DNA of 64,000 bases from Shewanella donghaensis (GCF_007567505.1 NZ_CP041783.1:2852001-2916000), one strand, 5' to 3'; shown: positions 46,867 through 56,552, counted from the first letter of the stretch. Translations and numbers: made by a program. The notes: generated from the letters alone by a model not told the origin.

Positions 46867-48191
46867 TAGTCAGCTCCTTCTGTCGCAGCTAATACGCCCA
46901 CGGTGCGATTGGCCTTGCGTAAATAGGTTTGGGCAACACGCTGAATATCTTCAACCGTTACCTTGTTATAAGCATCAGGTGCACTAAATAGCTTTTCATA
47001 GCTACCAAAATACAACTCATAACGACCCAGTGTATTAGCACGGCCATTAATGGTTTGCATGGTGCGATAGAAATTCATCAATTTGATGTTTTTAACTTTC
47101 TCAAGTTCTTGCTGAGTCACGCCATCGGTGGCAATACGGTTAATTTCAGCAATCATTGTCGCTTCTAATTGCACTGCATCCACACCGGAATTAGCCACAC
47201 CAAAGAAGTAAAACAAATTCGGATCAAATGACATGGGTAAGTAAGACACCACATTCGAAGCGACTTGTTTATCAACCAGGCCTTGATAAAGACGCGAACT
47301 ATTACCTTCACTAAAAATAGTATTCAGTAAATCTAACGCATAGTAGTCAGCATGTTTGGTTGAAGGTACATGGTAAGCCAACATGATATTAGGCGTGGTC
47401 ACCGAGGCTTTTTCAACAAACACACGGCGCTCACCTTTTTGCAGCGGTTCAACAGTGCGCACTGCTTGTGGCGGAGTTTGTGCAGGAATAACGCCAAAGT
47501 ATTGCTTAGCTAGACGTTTAACTTCTGCCACCTTTACATCACCCGCGATAACGACAACGGCGTTGTTAGGTGCATAGTAAGTCTTATGATATTGCTGTAA
47601 ATCTTCTAATGACCATGCGGCAATATCTGACTCATGCCCAATAACAGACCAGCTATAAGGGTGCGCTCTAAATGCAGCACTTTTTACTTCTTCTTGAATA
47701 GTGCGCCAATTAGAGTTTTCAAGACCTGTTGTGCGTTCTGATTGCACTACGCCACGTTCGCTTTCTACCATTTCAGGATTAATATCTAAATTGGCAATAC
47801 GATCCGCTTCTAAATCAAACATCGTTTCTATGGCATTGGCCGGAAACCAGTCGGTATAGACTGTAATGTCTTCGGTGGTGTAAGCATTATTGGCTCCACC
47901 CGCGGCTTCCATGGTGCGGTCAAACATTTTGGGGCCATATTTCTTTGAGCCGTTAAACATCATATGCTCAAAAAAATGTGAAATACCGGTAATACCAGGC
48001 ACTTCATTGCGAGAGCCCACTTTCCAAAATAAGTACATGTTGGCATTAGGAATGCTGCTATCTTCTAGCACCATAATTTTCATACCATTGTCTAAGGTAA
48101 AAGTATTAATATCCTCAACCGTTGTGGCGAGTGCAGTCGAACTCACCCAACAGCTGAGTAATACCAATAACGCGCTAATGTTGCGTTTCAT
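46866..48191 (-). CDS. M16-family zinc metallopeptidase, active subunit
   Basis: 441 residues from the ATG at 48191 (AAGGAAACCATC upstream; a 12-residue extension to 48227 is unlikely). Signal peptide MKRNISALLVLLSCWVSSTALA. The zinc motif is HFFEH (residues 72-76), with the third ligand in the Glu-rich helix about 75 residues on (VESERGVVQSERT). It probably forms a periplasmic heterodimer with the inactive subunit encoded directly after it, degrading peptides. An M20 gene upstream completes the operon. Confidence 0.94.
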   Translation of the reverse strand: MKRNISALLVLLSCWVSSTALATTVEDINTFTLDNGMKIMVLEDSSIPNANMYLFWKVGSRNEVPGITGISHFFEHMMFNGSKKYGPKMFDRTMEAAGGANNAYTTEDITVYTDWFPANAIETMFDLEADRIANLDINPEMVESERGVVQSERTTGLENSNWRTIQEEVKSAAFRAHPYSWSVIGHESDIAAWSLEDLQQYHKTYYAPNNAVVVIAGDVKVAEVKRLAKQYFGVIPAQTPPQAVRTVEPLQKGERRVFVEKASVTTPNIMLAYHVPSTKHADYYALDLLNTIFSEGNSSRLYQGLVDKQVASNVVSYLPMSFDPNLFYFFGVANSGVDAVQLEATMIAEINRIATDGVTQQELEKVKNIKLMNFYRTMQTINGRANTLGRYELYFGSYEKLFSAPDAYNKVTVEDIQRVAQTYLRKANRTVGVLAATEGAD

Positions 48192-48229
48192 GATGGTTTC
48201 CTTGTTATGTTTCTTAAAATTAATCATTT

Positions 48230-49531
48230 TTACTTAACCGCACCCAGTGCCGTTAGTGCCAATTGGGTCATGGTTTCCACGCCGACTTTTAACGCTTTTT
48301 CATCGACATAAAATGCTGGCGAATGGTTGCTGGCGACAGTCGCAGGATCTGTTCCTTCTGGTGTTACACCTAGGAAGTAAAATAGGCCTGGTGTTTCTAA
48401 TGCATAGTATGAAAAGTCCTCGGCTCCTGTTATTAGCCCAGGTTCAATGAGCTTATCAGCACCAACAACGTCACTGATAACAGGGCGCATTTTTGCGACT
48501 AACTCAGGGTTATTAACGGTAACGGGATAACCTGCATCAATGACTGTGGTCGCGGTTGCCCCAAGGGTTTTAGCGGACAAATCGGCTATTTCAGCCAACT
48601 TCACTTTTATGTCGGCGCGCATATCTTGATCAAAAGTACGAATAGTACCGATCAATTCAACTTCATCGGGGATAATGTTCGAACGAATACCGCCATTAAT
48701 GGCGCCAAAGCTCACCACTGCTGGCGCTTTAGTTACATCAACGCGGCGACTAATAATGGTTTGTACGCTATTAATAATTTGCGCTGAAGCCACAATAGGG
48801 TCAACGCCGCCCCATGGACGCGAGCCATGAGTTTGACGACCTTTAACGGTAATAGTAAATGAATCTTCACTCGCCATAGCTGGACCAGAGCGCAGACCAA
48901 TGACACCTGTTGGCAAGCTTGAAGTAACATGCATACCAAACACTTGATCAGGTTTACGCTTAGCAAATAAACCTTCTTTAAGCATTAACTCTGCACCGCC
49001 CTCTTCACCCGCTGGCGCGCCTTCTTCTGCTGGTTGGAAGATAAACATCACATCACCAGCAAGGCTATCTTTTGACTTAACCAAGTTTTCTGCCACGCCC
49101 ATTAACATTGCAACATGGGTATCGTGACCACATGCATGCATAACGCCGACAGTTTGATTGCGATACGTATCTGTTGCCTTAGATGCAAAAGGTAAATCAA
49201 CCACTTCGGTCACCGGCAGTGCATCCATATCGGCACGAATACCGATTAGCGGCCCTGGCTTTGCGCCTTTTAAAATAGCGACAACACCAGTATGTGCCAC
49301 ACCGGTTTGCACTTCTAACCCTAACGATTCAAGATGTTTAGCAATCACTTTGCTGGTTCTAAATTCGCGATTAGACAGCTCAGGGTGTTGATGTAAATCG
49401 CGGCGCCACTCCAATACTTTACTTTCAACATCATTAGCAAGTTGAGCGGCATCAGGGGTTTTAGCCATTATTGAGCTTGAAAAAGTACATGAGGCTGTTG
49501 CAAGGCAAAGAGCAAGGGTGGTTAAGCGCAT
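48230..49531 (-). CDS. M20-family amidohydrolase, secreted
   Basis: 433 residues. Signal peptide MRLTTLALCLATASCTFSSSIMA. M20D/amidohydrolase motifs: RRDLHQHPELSNREF, RADMDALPVTE, HACGHDTHVAMLMG (metal His and Asp), FQPAEEGAPAGEEGGA and TGAEDFSYYALETPG. Such enzymes remove acyl groups from amino acids or cleave small peptides. GGATGATTT precedes the ATG. First gene of a three-peptidase operon; the M16 gene follows after 38 bases. Confidence 0.93.
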   Translation of the reverse strand: MRLTTLALCLATASCTFSSSIMAKTPDAAQLANDVESKVLEWRRDLHQHPELSNREFRTSKVIAKHLESLGLEVQTGVAHTGVVAILKGAKPGPLIGIRADMDALPVTEVVDLPFASKATDTYRNQTVGVMHACGHDTHVAMLMGVAENLVKSKDSLAGDVMFIFQPAEEGAPAGEEGGAELMLKEGLFAKRKPDQVFGMHVTSSLPTGVIGLRSGPAMASEDSFTITVKGRQTHGSRPWGGVDPIVASAQIINSVQTIISRRVDVTKAPAVVSFGAINGGIRSNIIPDEVELIGTIRTFDQDMRADIKVKLAEIADLSAKTLGATATTVIDAGYPVTVNNPELVAKMRPVISDVVGADKLIEPGLITGAEDFSYYALETPGLFYFLGVTPEGTDPATVASNHSPAFYVDEKALKVGVETMTQLALTALGAVK

Positions 49532-49739
49532 AAATCATCCATGGTTTTTATCGTTTTTGTAGCATTTCAATCTACATGTAATGGGTTACGTTGTTAAATA
49601 ATTTGTTACCAAGAGTACATTCAAAATTGTTTCGATTTGTTTACTCAATCCATAATGCTGATAAATAAAGACTATTTATTCCACACCACTGTTGTTATTT
49701 TATATTCAAAATATCAAATAAGATAAAGGATGAGTAGTA

Positions 49740-51215
49740 ATGGAAATCAGCTTCGACCAATTAAAAGCAATAGGCGCTAGCAACCTACTTGAGATTGATC
49801 AATGGCTGATTAAAGAACGCCAATCCTGGGGTGTTTTCAGTGCTCATAATGATATTGGTTCTATACTTGGTGATTTATTAGCTGATGTGACAACAAAGGG
49901 TGAGCACGCACAAAAACCGAGCATTGAAATTACTGCTGGAACCATTCACAAAAGCCAAGGGGTTATTACTCAAGTTTCACTCACCGAGCAACAAAGATTA
50001 TTAGAGCTTGAACTTGCCAATGATGACAGTGATTTTTTAGATTATGCCGATAAAGGCAGTACCGTAAGCGCATTAATATTCGCTCATTGTCATGATCAAA
50101 CCTTAACCGAAAAGCTGCTTAACGAACTTGATTTAATTGCGCTTCAATACCGAGGCTTTCGTGAGCTTTCCACTGGCGAAACCCGCAGAGTCATGCTTGC
50201 TATCGCGCTGGCTGCACAACCCGACTTCTTGGTGCTAGATAACCCCTATTCAGGGCTCGATGTTGAGCATCGTCAAGATTTAACTGACTATTTGAGTAAA
50301 CTGGATATTCAGATGATGGTGATCTTCTCTCGAGAAGAAGATATGCCGCCATGGATTGATGAGATTGCTATTTTCAGCCACGGCAAACTCGATAGCATTA
50401 TGGATAAGACTAGTTGGAATGAGCACCCGGTCATTAGCCAGATAAAATCTCAATCGAAAGTGCAAAGTGAGCTTATGCTGGCAATCATGCAGCGCCATCG
50501 TCACCACACCCACTTTGACAACCCAATATTTGAACTTAAAAATGGCAAGGTCGCTTACAGTGATAAAACCATTTTTACCGAGGTCAATTGGCGAATCGAT
50601 AAAGGCCAACATTGGCAAGTTAAAGGCCCAAATGGTTGCGGTAAAAGTACTTTATTAGGGCTCATTTTTGGCGACCACCCACAATGCTACAGTAATGATA
50701 TTCATATCTTTGGTAAGCAACGCGGTAGTGGCGAAAGTATTTGGGAAATTAAAAAGCATATCGGCATGGTATCGTCAGCCTTACACCTGCAGTATCGGCT
50801 AAATTGTAGCGCGATAGATGTGATTGTTTCTGGGTTTTATGACTCCATAGGTTTGTATCAAAAAGCCAGCCTAGCGCAGCAACAAATAGCTGAAGATTGG
50901 CTGACGATTTTACATATGTCGCACTACAGTAAAGTATCGTTCAAACAACTGGATTACAGCCAACAACGACTACTGTTAATTGCTAGAGCTTTAGTCAAAC
51001 AACCGACATTATTGATTGTAGATGAGCCCTATCAAGGGCTGGATTATCTCGGTATTCGTTTAGTCAAAAATACCCTTGAGCTGATTGCTCGAGAAAATCT
51101 CAGCCAGCTGCTGTATGTCTCCCATTACCACCAAGATAGCTTAGACAGTATTGATAACTACCTTGAGTTTGTTGCTGATGAGCATACCGGTGGATACAAA
51201 GCCGTGGTCAGTTAA
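49740..51215 (+). CDS. modF: ModF-like double ABC ATPase with complementary degenerate halves
   Basis: 491 residues, two ABC domains, no membrane segment. NBD1 has lost the Walker A loop (WGVFSAHNDIGS at 30-41 where GxxGxGKS is expected) and has Asn168 in place of the catalytic Glu (LVLDNP), but keeps a normal signature (LSTGE, 143-147). NBD2 has a perfect Walker A (GPNGCGKST, 296-304) and Walker B (LLIVDEP), but a weak signature (LDYSQ, 404-408). In a head-to-tail ABC pair this leaves one working site (NBD2 Walker motifs plus NBD1 signature). Overall order matches E. coli ModF, linked to molybdate and DNA photorepair loci; the actual role is not settled. Confidence 0.88.
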   Translation: MEISFDQLKAIGASNLLEIDQWLIKERQSWGVFSAHNDIGSILGDLLADVTTKGEHAQKPSIEITAGTIHKSQGVITQVSLTEQQRLLELELANDDSDFLDYADKGSTVSALIFAHCHDQTLTEKLLNELDLIALQYRGFRELSTGETRRVMLAIALAAQPDFLVLDNPYSGLDVEHRQDLTDYLSKLDIQMMVIFSREEDMPPWIDEIAIFSHGKLDSIMDKTSWNEHPVISQIKSQSKVQSELMLAIMQRHRHHTHFDNPIFELKNGKVAYSDKTIFTEVNWRIDKGQHWQVKGPNGCGKSTLLGLIFGDHPQCYSNDIHIFGKQRGSGESIWEIKKHIGMVSSALHLQYRLNCSAIDVIVSGFYDSIGLYQKASLAQQQIAEDWLTILHMSHYSKVSFKQLDYSQQRLLLIARALVKQPTLLIVDEPYQGLDYLGIRLVKNTLELIARENLSQLLYVSHYHQDSLDSIDNYLEFVADEHTGGYKAVVS

Positions 51216-51250
51216 AGTCACTTTTCGCTCAGTTATTTGTTTGATTTTTA

Positions 51251-51335
51251 GCTAAGCTTTTTCGATAAGCTTTTAACAATAAGTTTTAACGATAAGCTCT
51301 TAACTAAGAGCTTGTAACTAAAGCTTTTAACTAAG
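51251..51335. repeat. Degenerate tandem array, about six units of 13-14 bp
   Basis: 51251 GCTAAGCTTTTT, 51263 CGATAAGCTTTTAA, 51277 CAATAAGTTTTAA, 51290 CGATAAGCTCTTAA, 51304 CTAAGAGCTTGTAA, 51318 CTAAAGCTTTTAA, then CTAAGG. It lies between the convergent ModF-like and small coiled-coil genes, where a terminator would be expected; no strong terminator is seen. Confidence 0.75.
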
Positions 51336-51342
51336 GGTTAGC

Positions 51343-51717
51343 TTATTTTTTCTCTTCAATTTTACGTTCTTTAGCAGCGGCTTCTTGTGCTTCACGTAAA
51401 TATTTATCAGCACGAGACTCGCGCTCTTTAAACTGAGCTTGGGCTTTTTCTTGCTGCTCTTGTTGCCACTCACCAGTCTCTTGTCGTTCCATGATTTCTT
51501 GCTCACGACTGGTGGTGCCGCTGGCAGCTTTACGGGCTTTTTCGAGCTGACTTTGCTCAGTCTTTTTAGAATCTATTCGTCCCTGCTCCGCTTGTTGTGA
51601 CAAGGTAAGGCGGGGTTTATCTGTGGCTGTAGTCGAAAATGAAACACACGCCAGTAAGCCTGATAGCGCTAGTGATTTGATCAATAAAAATTTATTTGAA
51701 ACTAGTCCGTGGATCAT
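51343..51717 (-). CDS. Small secreted, highly charged helical protein
   Basis: 124 residues from the ATG at 51717 (AAGGAAAAG upstream); a longer frame to 51822 would run far into the DTW gene. Signal peptide with a lipobox-like LLAC (LALSGLLACVSF), so possibly a lipoprotein. The mature part is one long charged helix rich in Glu, Gln, Lys and Arg (SQQAEQGRIDSKKTEQSQLE), with a DUF4124-like look but no recognised domain. It starts 5 bases after the DTW gene ends, so they form an operon. Confidence 0.72.
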   Translation of the reverse strand: MIHGLVSNKFLLIKSLALSGLLACVSFSTTATDKPRLTLSQQAEQGRIDSKKTEQSQLEKARKAASGTTSREQEIMERQETGEWQQEQQEKAQAQFKERESRADKYLREAQEAAAKERKIEEKK

Positions 51718-51721
51718 ACGA

Positions 51722-52378
51722 TTACTTTTCCTTGTTTTTGACACTGTTGTTGATATTGGTATTGTTCTTAATTGTATCTGAACTATCAGCGTAACGGGCA
51801 CGCACCTCAGCAGGCATCGCATTCAGCTTATGCTGCACCATGGCATCAAATACATCAAATAACGGGTTAATATCCAGTGAGCTGTCAATAGCTTGTAAAG
51901 TATAAGCTGTCGCTTCAAGTGTCGACAAACTGTCGCTGCGCTTAGCCTTTCTAATACGATATTGTGAAACGCCTTCAAATTCAATATGCAATGCAGGCAG
52001 AGCGAGTAACCAGGGGTTAAGCTGCAACATTTTGAATGCTTTGCGCCAGGTACCGTCAATTAATAATATGGTGCAATCATTCGGCACAGAAGAGCTTGCA
52101 GCGTTCTGACTATTTTCACTTGGATAGACCAGATATACAGCGCGATGACTTTTTTCCAAAGCCTGCCGTAATTCAGCAAAATCCTCAGCAGTTTCACCCA
52201 CCACAACTTGGGTTTGGGGTAACGACAAGCACAATAGCTTAACGGTATTTTTTGCATGTTCAACTTCTGACGGGTGCTGTAGCACTATCACATCAGTTTT
52301 AGCCTTTATCCTTGTCACGCTATTACATATACAGGCGGACTGCGGATAAGCGCATTTTTGACAATAAACTCTACTCAT
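51722..52378 (-). CDS. tapT: DTW-domain tRNA-uridine aminocarboxypropyltransferase
   Basis: 218 residues. The N-terminal Cys cluster (YCQKCAYPQSACICNSV) and the DTW motif (LLIDGTWRKAFKML, about 110-124) define the family. E. coli TapT installs the acp3U47 modification in tRNA from SAM. Length matches. The downstream small charged protein is likely co-transcribed. No clear ribosome site before the ATG. Symbol given by family; a close paralogue such as TuaA-type cannot be excluded. Confidence 0.85.
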   Translation of the reverse strand: MSRVYCQKCAYPQSACICNSVTRIKAKTDVIVLQHPSEVEHAKNTVKLLCLSLPQTQVVVGETAEDFAELRQALEKSHRAVYLVYPSENSQNAASSSVPNDCTILLIDGTWRKAFKMLQLNPWLLALPALHIEFEGVSQYRIRKAKRSDSLSTLEATAYTLQAIDSSLDINPLFDVFDAMVQHKLNAMPAEVRARYADSSDTIKNNTNINNSVKNKEK

Positions 52379-52523
52379 TCAACACTTAACGCCTTGTAAT
52401 AAAATTATTGCAAATAAAAAAAACAAATGTAATGTTAGTGAGGATTAAAAACACAACCATCTAAATTTACATGGATATTTAATAAAGAGGCTAATAAAGC
52501 TTCTTTAAACTCAAGGAAGAATT

Positions 52524-53552
52524 ATGATTCGTAGCAAGTTATCACTCGCCGTGATGCTTTATCTCGCTAGCACTGCCGCTTTTGCCGCTGAAGCAACTTC
52601 ATCAACTAACCAAAGCGCTGACAGCACATTTCATCACGAAGCTGAAATTGGCTTTCTCGACACCAGTGAAAACTCTGATGGTTTAGCTAGCGCTAAATAT
52701 AGTTATTATTTTCAAGGGGTCAAGCAAAATGACGCCCCTTATGAACTGGCGACATTCTTAAGCCAATCTTCTGTGATTTCAGCACGCTATGCTATGACTG
52801 AACACCAAGACCTATATGAACTTTCTGGCGAATATGTATTTGACTCAAAATTCTTTGTTGGTGGGGGTTATTCTCGTCTATCAACAGAACGCAACTGGGG
52901 ACCAAATACTGATTTAGATACTTATGAACTCAAAGCAGGTTATTATTTTAACCCACACGCTAAATTTACCTTGTCATATCAGACCAATTCAGACTCTGAC
53001 TCTGAACATAGATCTAATGATGTTTACGGTGATTATAACCGAGATTCAAGTGAAGATTATGATGGTTTCGCATTAGAATATCAGCATTATTTACCGTTCG
53101 AATCCACATCAGGTCTGATGTTAACAGCTACTGGTATCTATGTAAAAACTGATTCTAAAGACATCAAAAAATACGATACTATTTATATAAATGATGCTGA
53201 TGAGGTTGTTGAGGGCGTGATTGAAAGTACCGGAGAACAAACTGAAAAAGCAACGGGCCTAGCCATTAATGCTGATTGGTATATTACTAATTCATGGTCT
53301 GTTGGTGGTGGATATCAGTATTTAAATTATGATAGAAAAAGTTCATATAGCTATTCCCAAGAAACGGTAGATAAGACATCTGAGGACAATACCAACTATA
53401 GTGACTCCGACAGTCGCAATATTTATACACTCAACACTAGTTACTTTTGGCATTTTTCTAAATACGTTTCAGCCAGAGCTGCTATTGAGCAGATCTTTAT
53501 CGATAGCGATTCAGGTACTAGCGTTGGTATCGCCCTTAACGGCCGATTCTAA
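52524..53552 (+). CDS. Putative outer-membrane porin (large paralogue)
   Basis: 342 residues. Signal peptide MIRSKLSLAVMLYLASTAAFA; AAGGAAGAATT precedes the ATG. The mature protein is a barrel with a terminal Phe (GIALNGRF). It aligns to the 250-residue porin at 7637: FHHEAEIGFLDTSENSDG, YVFDSKFFVGGGYSRLS, LKAGYYFN, NADWYITNSWSVGGGYQYL. The additional length lies in two acidic loops (SDSDSEHRSNDVYGDYNRDS and DTIYINDADEVVEGVIEST). It probably arose by duplication and loop growth. Substrate unknown. Confidence 0.85.
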   Translation: MIRSKLSLAVMLYLASTAAFAAEATSSTNQSADSTFHHEAEIGFLDTSENSDGLASAKYSYYFQGVKQNDAPYELATFLSQSSVISARYAMTEHQDLYELSGEYVFDSKFFVGGGYSRLSTERNWGPNTDLDTYELKAGYYFNPHAKFTLSYQTNSDSDSEHRSNDVYGDYNRDSSEDYDGFALEYQHYLPFESTSGLMLTATGIYVKTDSKDIKKYDTIYINDADEVVEGVIESTGEQTEKATGLAINADWYITNSWSVGGGYQYLNYDRKSSYSYSQETVDKTSEDNTNYSDSDSRNIYTLNTSYFWHFSKYVSARAAIEQIFIDSDSGTSVGIALNGRF

Positions 53553-53594
53553 AATCAATTTTTAGCGCTTATATTAAATGGTAGCTACACACAA

Positions 53595-53630
53595 AAAAAT
53601 GCCTAACGATGATGATCGTTAGGCATTTTT
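53595..53630. terminator. Bidirectional terminator
   Basis: AAAAATGCCTAACGAT, loop GATG, ATCGTTAGGCATTTTT: a perfect 16 bp stem between convergent porin (+) and pump (-) genes. Confidence 0.95.
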
Positions 53631-53674
53631 ATTTCACAATTTATCTGATGCTAAAACCTTAATCCAAGCAGCTT

Positions 53675-54877
53675 TTATGAGTGAACCTGTTCAACATGTA
53701 AATGGTTTAAGCTTTTAAAAGACATCATGATTAATAGCACGAGTGACAAACCGCCCATTAATATGGCCACAGCATAAGGCGCTGTGAGACTGGTCATTTG
53801 TACCAAGGCTGTAAGCAATGAAGCACCACTCATTTGAATACAACCTAACATTGCCGCTGCAGTGCCTGCTCGTTCACCAAAGGCTGAAAGTGCCATGCTT
53901 GTTGCTGGGCCAAGTAATACCGCAAAACCAATGCATAACAGCATCATTGGCAACATAAAGGCAAAACCGGCCGCTAAACCGCTATCAGGTCCAACTAATT
54001 GCATCACAACTTCGAGCACGGCAGCTAATAACATCATCGATAGTGCCACTACGACACCAGGTCGATTACCAATATGTTTAACCAGTACTGGCGCCGCAAA
54101 ACAAGCTGCTATATTCACTGCTGCGTTTAAGCCAAATAAGCCACTAAACTCAAGTTCATTGAGCCCTAAATGTCCAATTAACCACATCGGCGAATAAGAG
54201 ACATAAGTTAAAATTGATGCCATAGCAACCATACAAGCACTGGCATAAAACAAGAAATGCGGATCGCTTAATACAGGCTTATAACGACCCCATCGATATA
54301 GCTTACCGCTAATATCGGTGTTTTCAGGGCGTGTTTCTGGGAATTTAAAGATGACAATGGCCAAAACGATAATGGCGTATAAAGCCATAAAGATGAACGT
54401 TGAACGCCAACCGAATTGTAATGCCAATAAACCACCTAAAGTCGGTGCTAGCGCAGGTATCACACAAATAGCACCGTTTAAATAACTGTACATTTTGACG
54501 CTATCTTTACTGCTATAACAATCTCGCACCGCACTAAACACCACGATTGAGGTTGAACAAGCAGCCAGACCTTGCAGCACTCTAGCCAGTTGCAGTATTT
54601 CAAACTCTTTCGCCATTGCACCTATGATGCTACTCACGCCATATAAAATAATACCAAACAGCGCTATAGGTCTGCGGCCAAAACGATCAGCCAATGGCCC
54701 AATGAGAATTTGCCCTACACCCATAGCAAACAAAAATAATACCAGTGTCGACTGAATTTGGCTGCCGCTGACACCATACTCCAACGCCATCGTCGGCATA
54801 GAGGGTAAATATATATCGATAGCTAATGGGCTAAGAAGCACCATAAACATCAGTATCGGCAGCAAGTTACGTCTCAT
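53675..54877 (-). CDS. Bcr/CflA-family multidrug MFS exporter
   Basis: 400 residues from the ATG at 54877 (GAGATAAAGAA upstream); a longer frame to 54934 adds a polar head that is unlikely. Twelve membrane helices. DHA1-type motifs: PLAIDIYLPSMPTMALEYG in helix 1 (the D-x-Y-LP signature of Bcr/CflA) and GPLADRFGRRPIALFG for motif A. It is a proton-driven drug exporter of the bicyclomycin-resistance group. A LysR gene is divergent, with 112 bases between starts, and probably controls it. Confidence 0.93.
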   Translation of the reverse strand: MRRNLLPILMFMVLLSPLAIDIYLPSMPTMALEYGVSGSQIQSTLVLFLFAMGVGQILIGPLADRFGRRPIALFGIILYGVSSIIGAMAKEFEILQLARVLQGLAACSTSIVVFSAVRDCYSSKDSVKMYSYLNGAICVIPALAPTLGGLLALQFGWRSTFIFMALYAIIVLAIVIFKFPETRPENTDISGKLYRWGRYKPVLSDPHFLFYASACMVAMASILTYVSYSPMWLIGHLGLNELEFSGLFGLNAAVNIAACFAAPVLVKHIGNRPGVVVALSMMLLAAVLEVVMQLVGPDSGLAAGFAFMLPMMLLCIGFAVLLGPATSMALSAFGERAGTAAAMLGCIQMSGASLLTALVQMTSLTAPYAVAILMGGLSLVLLIMMSFKSLNHLHVEQVHS

Positions 54878-54989
54878 TTCTTTATCTCTTATCGTTAATG
54901 GCTTTTTTAATTGACGGCATTTTAGACTACTCATGGTATGAATAGAAATGGTATTATTTCCAAAGTAAATTTCCTTTGAGGAATATCAC

Positions 54990-55982
54990 ATGAATATTGA
55001 TAATCTCGCTAAAATTGACTTAAACCTGTTAGTTATTCTGCAAGTATTGCTTGAAGAGCAAAGTGTCACCCGCGCAGCAAGTCGCTTGCATTTAAGTCAG
55101 TCAGCTTTAAGTAAAAGTCTCAATCGCTTGCGAGTGACATTAGATGACCCTTTATTTCAGCGCACCGCGCATGGTTTAAAACCCACTGCTCATGCTGTTA
55201 ATCTGGCACAACAATTACCGCTGTTATTACAAAGCTTGCATCAAATCGTTCAACCACCGAGTTTTATACCCGCTTCCAGTCATCAGCATTTTTCATTTGC
55301 GATGGTAGAGAGTGCCTATGAAACATTATTGCCTTATTTTATCGGTACAATTTTACACGATGCACCCAATTTAAAATTGGATTCATATGTGTGGAATGAA
55401 AAATCAATGCAAGACCTGCAGCTGGGTCAAATCGATTTTGGTATTGCTGGACGTGATACACATCCCCAAGCTGACTTTAAGAAAGAACAATTACCGGATG
55501 GGATTAAATATCAAACGTTATTTAAGGATAAGCAGGTGTGCCTTGTCAGGCAAGATCATCCCATACTGGAAAAGATCAATGCAGGCCATTGGGATAGAGA
55601 ACTGTATTTGCAAATGGCGCATGTGCAGGTCCGCTGTGAAGGCAATGATTGGTGGGCACTGGATTACCACTTAGCCGACCAAAATTTGCATCGTCGCATT
55701 AGCTCAACCGTACCTGATTTTTACGGTGCGGCCAGCATATGTGCTCATAGTGATCTGATTTTTACGCTGCCTTCCAGTTTCGCAAGCCATGCGGCATTAC
55801 TCTATCCATTGGTAGAAATCCCCTTACCGTTTTCATTTATACCCATGGCGTATGTGCTGCTTTGGCATGAGCGAAATAGCGAAGCGCCTGGACATTTGTG
55901 GCTTCGAAATATTATTTGCGGCAGTGTTGCTAAGGCAATAAAGCAAACATCGACGGTGCAAATAATCGATAAAAATGAGTAA
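54990..55982 (+). CDS. LysR-family regulator, probably of the MFS exporter
   Basis: 330 residues. Helix-turn-helix at about 8-62 (LVILQVLLEEQSVTRAASRLHLSQSALSKSLNRLR), NodD/LeuO-like in its LFQRTAHGLKPT end, then the effector domain. GAGGAATATCAC precedes the ATG. The short divergent gap with the exporter fits the usual LysR arrangement, in which one operator serves both. The sensed compound is unknown. Confidence 0.92.
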   Translation: MNIDNLAKIDLNLLVILQVLLEEQSVTRAASRLHLSQSALSKSLNRLRVTLDDPLFQRTAHGLKPTAHAVNLAQQLPLLLQSLHQIVQPPSFIPASSHQHFSFAMVESAYETLLPYFIGTILHDAPNLKLDSYVWNEKSMQDLQLGQIDFGIAGRDTHPQADFKKEQLPDGIKYQTLFKDKQVCLVRQDHPILEKINAGHWDRELYLQMAHVQVRCEGNDWWALDYHLADQNLHRRISSTVPDFYGAASICAHSDLIFTLPSSFASHAALLYPLVEIPLPFSFIPMAYVLLWHERNSEAPGHLWLRNIICGSVAKAIKQTSTVQIIDKNE

Positions 55983-56104
55983 ACATTAACCAGGATTAAC
56001 GTGACGATTGCCGTAAAATCATTGAAACTAATATTCAAAGTATTAAACCAATGTAATCCATCGCTATTTTGATTGCAGTTGGTGACACTAATTTAGGAGT
56101 ACAA

Positions 56105-56449
56105 ATGAATACAAATAATTTCTTTAATCAAGCAGGTTTAAAGCAACGCGTTGGCACTATGCATCCGTTCTTAGGCTTACTTTCTATCACTGCTATTTTA
56201 TTAACATCACTGGTGTTACTGCCATTCTTGCTGTTATTCGCTTTGGTAAGCTTTATCGGATTAAACTTATTAGGCCGTAAATATTTAGCCCCTAAGATGC
56301 AGCCTATATTTGGTCAACAAGCACAACCAAACAATGTGTATCGTGGCGACGACAATGTTCAACGAGAATCATCGATTTATAAATCAGAGATGTTCCGTTC
56401 ATCAAAAGGCGCAACTGGCGGCCGAACTTTCGAACACCAGGCCGATTAA
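56105..56449 (+). CDS. Small membrane protein of unknown function
   Basis: 114 residues from the ATG at 56105 (TTAGGAGTACAA upstream); a TTG at 56069 is not needed. One hydrophobic hairpin at about 25-60 (LLSITAILLTSLVLLPFLLLFALVSF, close to two helices), then a polar tail rich in Gln, Asn, Ser and Arg. No family recognised. Monocistronic with a strong terminator. Confidence 0.72.
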   Translation: MNTNNFFNQAGLKQRVGTMHPFLGLLSITAILLTSLVLLPFLLLFALVSFIGLNLLGRKYLAPKMQPIFGQQAQPNNVYRGDDNVQRESSIYKSEMFRSSKGATGGRTFEHQAD

Positions 56450-56498
56450 ACCATTTACCTTATCGCAATGATCAAGCATTGCTTTCTAGGTCATCAAT

Positions 56499-56526
56499 AA
56501 AAACACCGCCAATGGGCGGTGTTTTT
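56499..56526. terminator. Bidirectional terminator
   Basis: AAAAACACCGCC, loop AATG, GGCGGTGTTTTT, between convergent genes. Confidence 0.92.
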
Positions 56527-56552
56527 ATTTCTATCGTTTTCACAACTGAAAT

